This document shows, piece after piece, positions 14,311 to 16,764 of a stretch of 16,764 nt of DNA (position 1 is the stretch's first letter; each line of letters starts with the position of its first letter). The notes below the pieces were generated by a model. That model saw only the letters and a list, made by a program, of their open reading frames with translations. It was not told where the DNA came from and searched no databases. Source of the DNA: UBA11512 sp964623895 (GTDB lineage Bacteria > Bacillota > Clostridia > Oscillospirales > CAG-272); assembly GCA_964623895.1 (NCBI GenBank), contig CAZUWA010000032.1, positions 1 through 16,764 on the forward strand. The letters are read 5' to 3'. The translations under genes and the position numbers were made by a program.

Positions 14311-14362
14311 GAATTTTGCAAAGCAAAATTCATGATCGCGATTTCTGCGCCGCAAAGCGGCG
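14311..14362. repeat. Row of three palindromes in the epimerase leader
   Basis: GAATTTTGC-AAA-GCAAAATTC (14311-14331), the palindrome ATCGCGAT (14335-14342) and CGCCGC-AAA-GCGGCG (14348-14362) follow each other. Both hairpins share an AAA loop. The second ends four bases before the GGAG ribosome binding site. The modular look suggests a small dispersed palindromic element or a translation-control structure; I see no second copy in this window. Confidence 0.65.
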
Positions 14363-14376
14363 GAATGGAGAATGTT

Positions 14377-15393
14377 ATGGAAATCATTAAAACACTTTTC
14401 GGAAAATTAAAAGACGGCAAAGAAGTACAGTCTTACACCCTGAAAAATGACAACGGTATGCAAGTGACCATCCTTGACTTGGGCGGAATTCTTCAGTCGA
14501 TGCTCGTGCCGGATGAAAACGGAAAAACCAAAGATGTCCTTTGTGGGTATGACAATCCGCAGACTTACCTCGACGCTGCCGGCTATCAAGGCGCCCTCAT
14601 CGGCAGATATTGCAACCGTATCGGCGGCGCAAGATTTAATTTGGAAGGCAAAGAATACACACTATATGTGAACTCCGGCAAGGAAGACAGCTTGCACGGC
14701 GGAAAAGAGGGCTTTGACAAAAAATTCTGGACAGTCGAGCCGTTTGAAGAAACGGATAAAGTCGGTCTGGCACTCTCATACATTTCTCCGGACATGGAAG
14801 AGGGATACCCCGGAACACTGGCTGTCAAGGTCACCTACACCCTTAACAATCACAACGCTCTTTCCTTGCACTATGAGGCGACGACCGATAAAACAACTGT
14901 ACTGAACCTCACCAACCATGCCTATTTTAACCTTTCCGGTTTTGAGGGAAATTCCGTCCTGTCTCACAAACTGTGGGTGGATGCCGATGAATACCTGCCG
15001 GTGGATGATGCGCAGATTCCCCTTCCCGAAGGCTTTGTGAATGCCCTAAATACCGATTTTGACTTTACTGCAGCACATCCGATCGCCGTTCCGATCGACC
15101 ATTCCTTCAAACTGAACAATTATAACAACACATTAAAAAAGTGCGCGACTGTAGAAGCTGACGGCAGGACACTGACCGTTTATACCGATCTGCCCGTCTT
15201 ACAGATCTACACCGCATGCGTGATGAACGGCAGACAACTTTTCAAAAAAGGTGTTCCGCAACGCCCGCTTCACGCCATCTGTCTTGAAACACAATTCGCC
15301 CCCGATTCTCCCAATCGTCCGGATTTCCCTTCTACTTCGCTGAAGCCGGGAGAAAAATATGACCACACCACGGTCTTCTCCTTCGAAAAGTAA
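14377..15393 (+). CDS. galM: Aldose 1-epimerase (galactose mutarotase)
   Basis: A 338-residue cytosolic enzyme that interconverts alpha and beta anomers of galactose or related sugars before the Leloir pathway. Active-site residues align with GalM: H107 (SLHGG), H181 (NLTNHAYFNLSG), D241 (PIDHSF) and the general base E304 (CLETQFAPDSPNRPDFPS); GRYCNRIGGARF is another family block. The open frame begins at 14284, but the ATG at 14377 is chosen because GGAG lies six bases upstream and the extra 31 codons would translate the palindromic leader. It is a single-gene unit with promoter and terminator; no sugar transporter or kinase gene is adjacent. Confidence 0.94.
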   Translation: MEIIKTLFGKLKDGKEVQSYTLKNDNGMQVTILDLGGILQSMLVPDENGKTKDVLCGYDNPQTYLDAAGYQGALIGRYCNRIGGARFNLEGKEYTLYVNSGKEDSLHGGKEGFDKKFWTVEPFEETDKVGLALSYISPDMEEGYPGTLAVKVTYTLNNHNALSLHYEATTDKTTVLNLTNHAYFNLSGFEGNSVLSHKLWVDADEYLPVDDAQIPLPEGFVNALNTDFDFTAAHPIAVPIDHSFKLNNYNNTLKKCATVEADGRTLTVYTDLPVLQIYTACVMNGRQLFKKGVPQRPLHAICLETQFAPDSPNRPDFPSTSLKPGEKYDHTTVFSFEK

Positions 15394-15397
15394 AAAC

Positions 15398-15442
15398 AAA
15401 AGTGTTCAAAAAGTCAAATTGGCTCTTTGGACACTTTTTATT
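15398..15442 (+). terminator. Terminator after the epimerase gene
   Basis: An 18-pair stem with one mismatch and a few G-T pairs (15398-15415 with 15421-15438) around AAATT, followed by TATTTG after the T-rich 3' arm. It lies just past the ancestral end of the convergent asparaginase remnant. Confidence 0.85.
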
Positions 15443-15447
15443 TGTTT

Positions 15448-16449
15448 TCAATTCTTTGTGCAAAAAAATGTCATTATTGATCTTAGTATAGAACATCCGC
15501 CGCAAAATTTCATAGTCGGTTTTGAAATTCCCCATAATCCACATCAGTTTGGTAATGGTGGCCTCAAAGGACATATCGTATGCCTCAATCAAATTAAAAT
15601 CCCGCTTGACTTTCTTGCCAATCTCATAAATGGTCATGTGGCTCCCTTCTTTGGCAATTTGCGTAATCATGATCACATATTTTCCTTTGTTCGACCATTT
15701 TTCATCTCGTTGTAAAAAGCATCCACTAAATTTTGCGGAATTCCGCCCACGCCAAAGCTTTCGATCACGATACAGTCGTAGTTCTCAAAGAGGTAAGATA
15801 AAATTTGTGGTTTGATGCCAGGAATCAATTTGAGCGTACAGATGCTTTCGCTCATCTCATGATAGAAACGAACCTTCAACCGGTGGCTCGCAAATATAAC
15901 GCACTATCATGCCTTCCTGAATAACGGCGGTGAAAGGATAATTAAGGCTGGAAAAGGCATTGAAACTCTTGGTACGTTCCTTCCTCGCTCTCGTTCCGAC
16001 AATCACTTTTCCGTCAAATACAATACTGACGTTCTGAGAAGCATCATCGGCAGCATAAATGAAACTATCCAACAGATTCGTCTTAGCATCCGTAACATCC
16101 ACATCGATCGGCTTCTGTACACCGGTAATGACGATCGGCTTTGCTGAATTTTGAATCATATAGGAAAGGGCCGCCGCAGTATAAACAAGTGTGTCAGTAC
16201 CGTGACAGATCACAAAACCGTCATAATGGTCATATTGCTCTTCGATCGCCACAACCATCTTTTTCCAGTGAGCGGGTGTCACATTGGCGCTGTCAATGTG
16301 ACAGACTTGCAACAGATCTACGTCACAGATCTCTTTTACCGTGGGAATTTGGGAAAGTAATTCTTACCCTGTCAGTCTCGGAGCCAGCCCGTTTTTTGTC
16401 TGCTTGCTCGCAATCGTACCGCCGGTCGTGATCATCAAAATTTTTTCAA
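15448..16449 (-). pseudogene. ansA: Degraded type I L-asparaginase
   Basis: The remains of an L-asparaginase (asparagine to aspartate and ammonia) on the minus strand, about 334 codons if repaired, the family's usual length. Recognisable blocks: MITTGGTIASK (from 16435), HIDSANVTPAHW, CHGTDTLVYTAAALSYM, DVTDAKTNLLDSF, RFYHEMSE, ESFGVGGIP and QIAKEGSHMTIYEIG. Lesions: (1) the A run at 16441-16446 seems one base short, cutting the start region (TTG after AAAGGAG) from the ATG; (2) an in-frame TAA at 16364-16366, codon 24 from the ATG; (3) a frameshift at about 15873-15880; (4) a one-base loss in the A run complementary to 15698-15702; (5) the stop is bypassed, perhaps by a T-run change at 15462-15468, so the frame runs to 15332 antisense to the epimerase gene. 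The active-site Thr and HGTDT motifs survive, but no full-length protein can be made. Confidence 0.88.
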
Positions 16450-16651
16450 AATCCAGTCTCCTTTTTCCTGTTTGAGAAAAGAGTTACACACCGAAATGTC
16501 GAATTTTGCAAGCGGAAATGTGAAGAATTCTGAAAAAGCAAAATATGCCCCAAGGGATGTTATCTCCATAACAGAACGATTCAACTCTGTTAGTATCGAA
16601 AAATATCCATTTTTCATCCGCAAAATCAAACATAAAATTTTGCCGTTAAAA
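16450..16651. other. Spacer upstream of the asparaginase remnant
   Basis: No convincing gene. A 64-codon open frame at 16435-16629 (minus) has no ribosome binding site or known pattern. AAAGGAG at about 16458-16464 (minus) is the old asparaginase ribosome binding site. An inverted repeat TAACAGA/TCTGTTA (16569-16575, 16586-16592) could be a former operator. No clear promoter is seen. Confidence 0.5.
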
Positions 16652-16682
16652 GCAAAAAATCCCTTGAAAAATCAAGGGATTT
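16652..16682 (-). terminator. Terminator after tRNA-Lys
   Basis: On the minus strand AAATCCCTTGA (16672-16682) pairs perfectly with TCAAGGGATTT (16657-16667) around TTTT, and the stem runs into six T. A weaker AGGGC/GCCCT hairpin lies between it and the tRNA. Confidence 0.9.
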
Positions 16683-16710
16683 CAGGGCAATATTTTTTAT
16701 CGCCCTTTGA

Positions 16711-16764
16711 TGGTGCTCCATCGGAGATTCGAACTCCGGACACCTTGATTAAAAGTCAAGTGCT
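16711..16764 (-). tRNA. tRNA-Lys (anticodon TTT), 5' part outside window
   Basis: Minus strand. The visible part has the end of the D stem (AGC), the anticodon arm CTTGA-CTTTTAA-TCAAG with anticodon TTT, variable loop GTGTC, T arm CGGAG-TTCGAAT-CTCCG, 3' acceptor strand ATGGAGC, discriminator A and encoded CCA (16711-16713). About 20 bases of the 5' part (acceptor strand and most of the D arm) lie beyond the right edge. Confidence 0.95.

Noticed and set aside
14311..14362. Possible CRISPR repeat or riboswitch
   Set aside because: Only one set of palindromes and no regular spacers; no known riboswitch core motif is visible.
14284..14376. 31-codon N-terminal extension of the aldose epimerase
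   Set aside because: It translates the palindromic leader, has no ribosome binding site, and family members start near the chosen ATG.
16435..16629. 64-codon open frame on the minus strand before the asparaginase remnant
   Set aside because: No ribosome binding site and no family pattern; its end is the frameshifted start of the asparaginase remnant.

Overview
The window comes from an endospore-forming, Gram-positive Clostridia-type bacterium of moderate GC. This rests on an alpha/beta-type small acid-soluble spore protein at the left edge, strong AGGAGG-type ribosome binding sites throughout, textbook sigma-A promoters, and a set of Clostridia-type genes (an M18 aminopeptidase, a Kae1-like gene between nusB and xseA, a PRK06851-like ATPase, and a type I asparaginase remnant). 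The genus cannot be fixed from the sequence alone. I see no phage, insertion sequence, CRISPR array, rRNA or conjugation gene. This is mostly ordinary chromosome with several small curiosities.

Left part (1-2700): a SASP gene leaves the window on the minus strand. Divergent from it, behind a strong promoter, is a 701-residue secreted cell-wall protein (CHAP hydrolase, peptidoglycan-binding domain, leucine-rich segment, InlB-like repeat, cohesin-like and degenerate dockerin-like tail). A bidirectional terminator at 2645-2694 separates it from the next cluster.

2693-6072, minus strand: an apparent operon murA - apeB (M18 aminopeptidase) - CBS-pair protein - small XRE regulator, with gaps of 12, 31 and 10 bases, read from an extended -10 promoter upstream of murA. 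6163-8615: an RluA-type pseudouridine synthase (minus, TTG start) diverges from a flavoredoxin-like flavin reductase (plus, own terminator), followed by a PRK06851-like P-loop ATPase. 8625-9998: a TtcA-like sulfur-transfer enzyme and a signal-less amidase diverge from overlapping, mirror-image promoters.

10086-11196: a tRNA-Leu(CAA) with promoter and terminator, then (minus) an XRE regulator carrying two membrane helices, translationally coupled to a small two-helix membrane protein. 11197-14170, minus strand: an operon nusB - Kae1/TsaD-like protein - xseA - xseB, with abutting or overlapping genes at the first two junctions, read from a consensus promoter. 14222-15442: an aldose 1-epimerase gene whose 5' leader carries a row of palindromes. 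15448-16449: an L-asparaginase gene broken by several small lesions. The right edge holds most of a tRNA-Lys(TTT) on the minus strand with its terminator.

Together the genes cover cell-wall synthesis and turnover (murA, CHAP protein, amidase), tRNA/rRNA modification, transcription antitermination and DNA repair (nusB, xseAB). Nothing here is a clear new multi-gene system. The best candidates for new biology are the CBS/XRE pair, the membrane-anchored XRE with its partner, the Kae1 paralogue, the PRK06851-like ATPase and the palindromic leader element.
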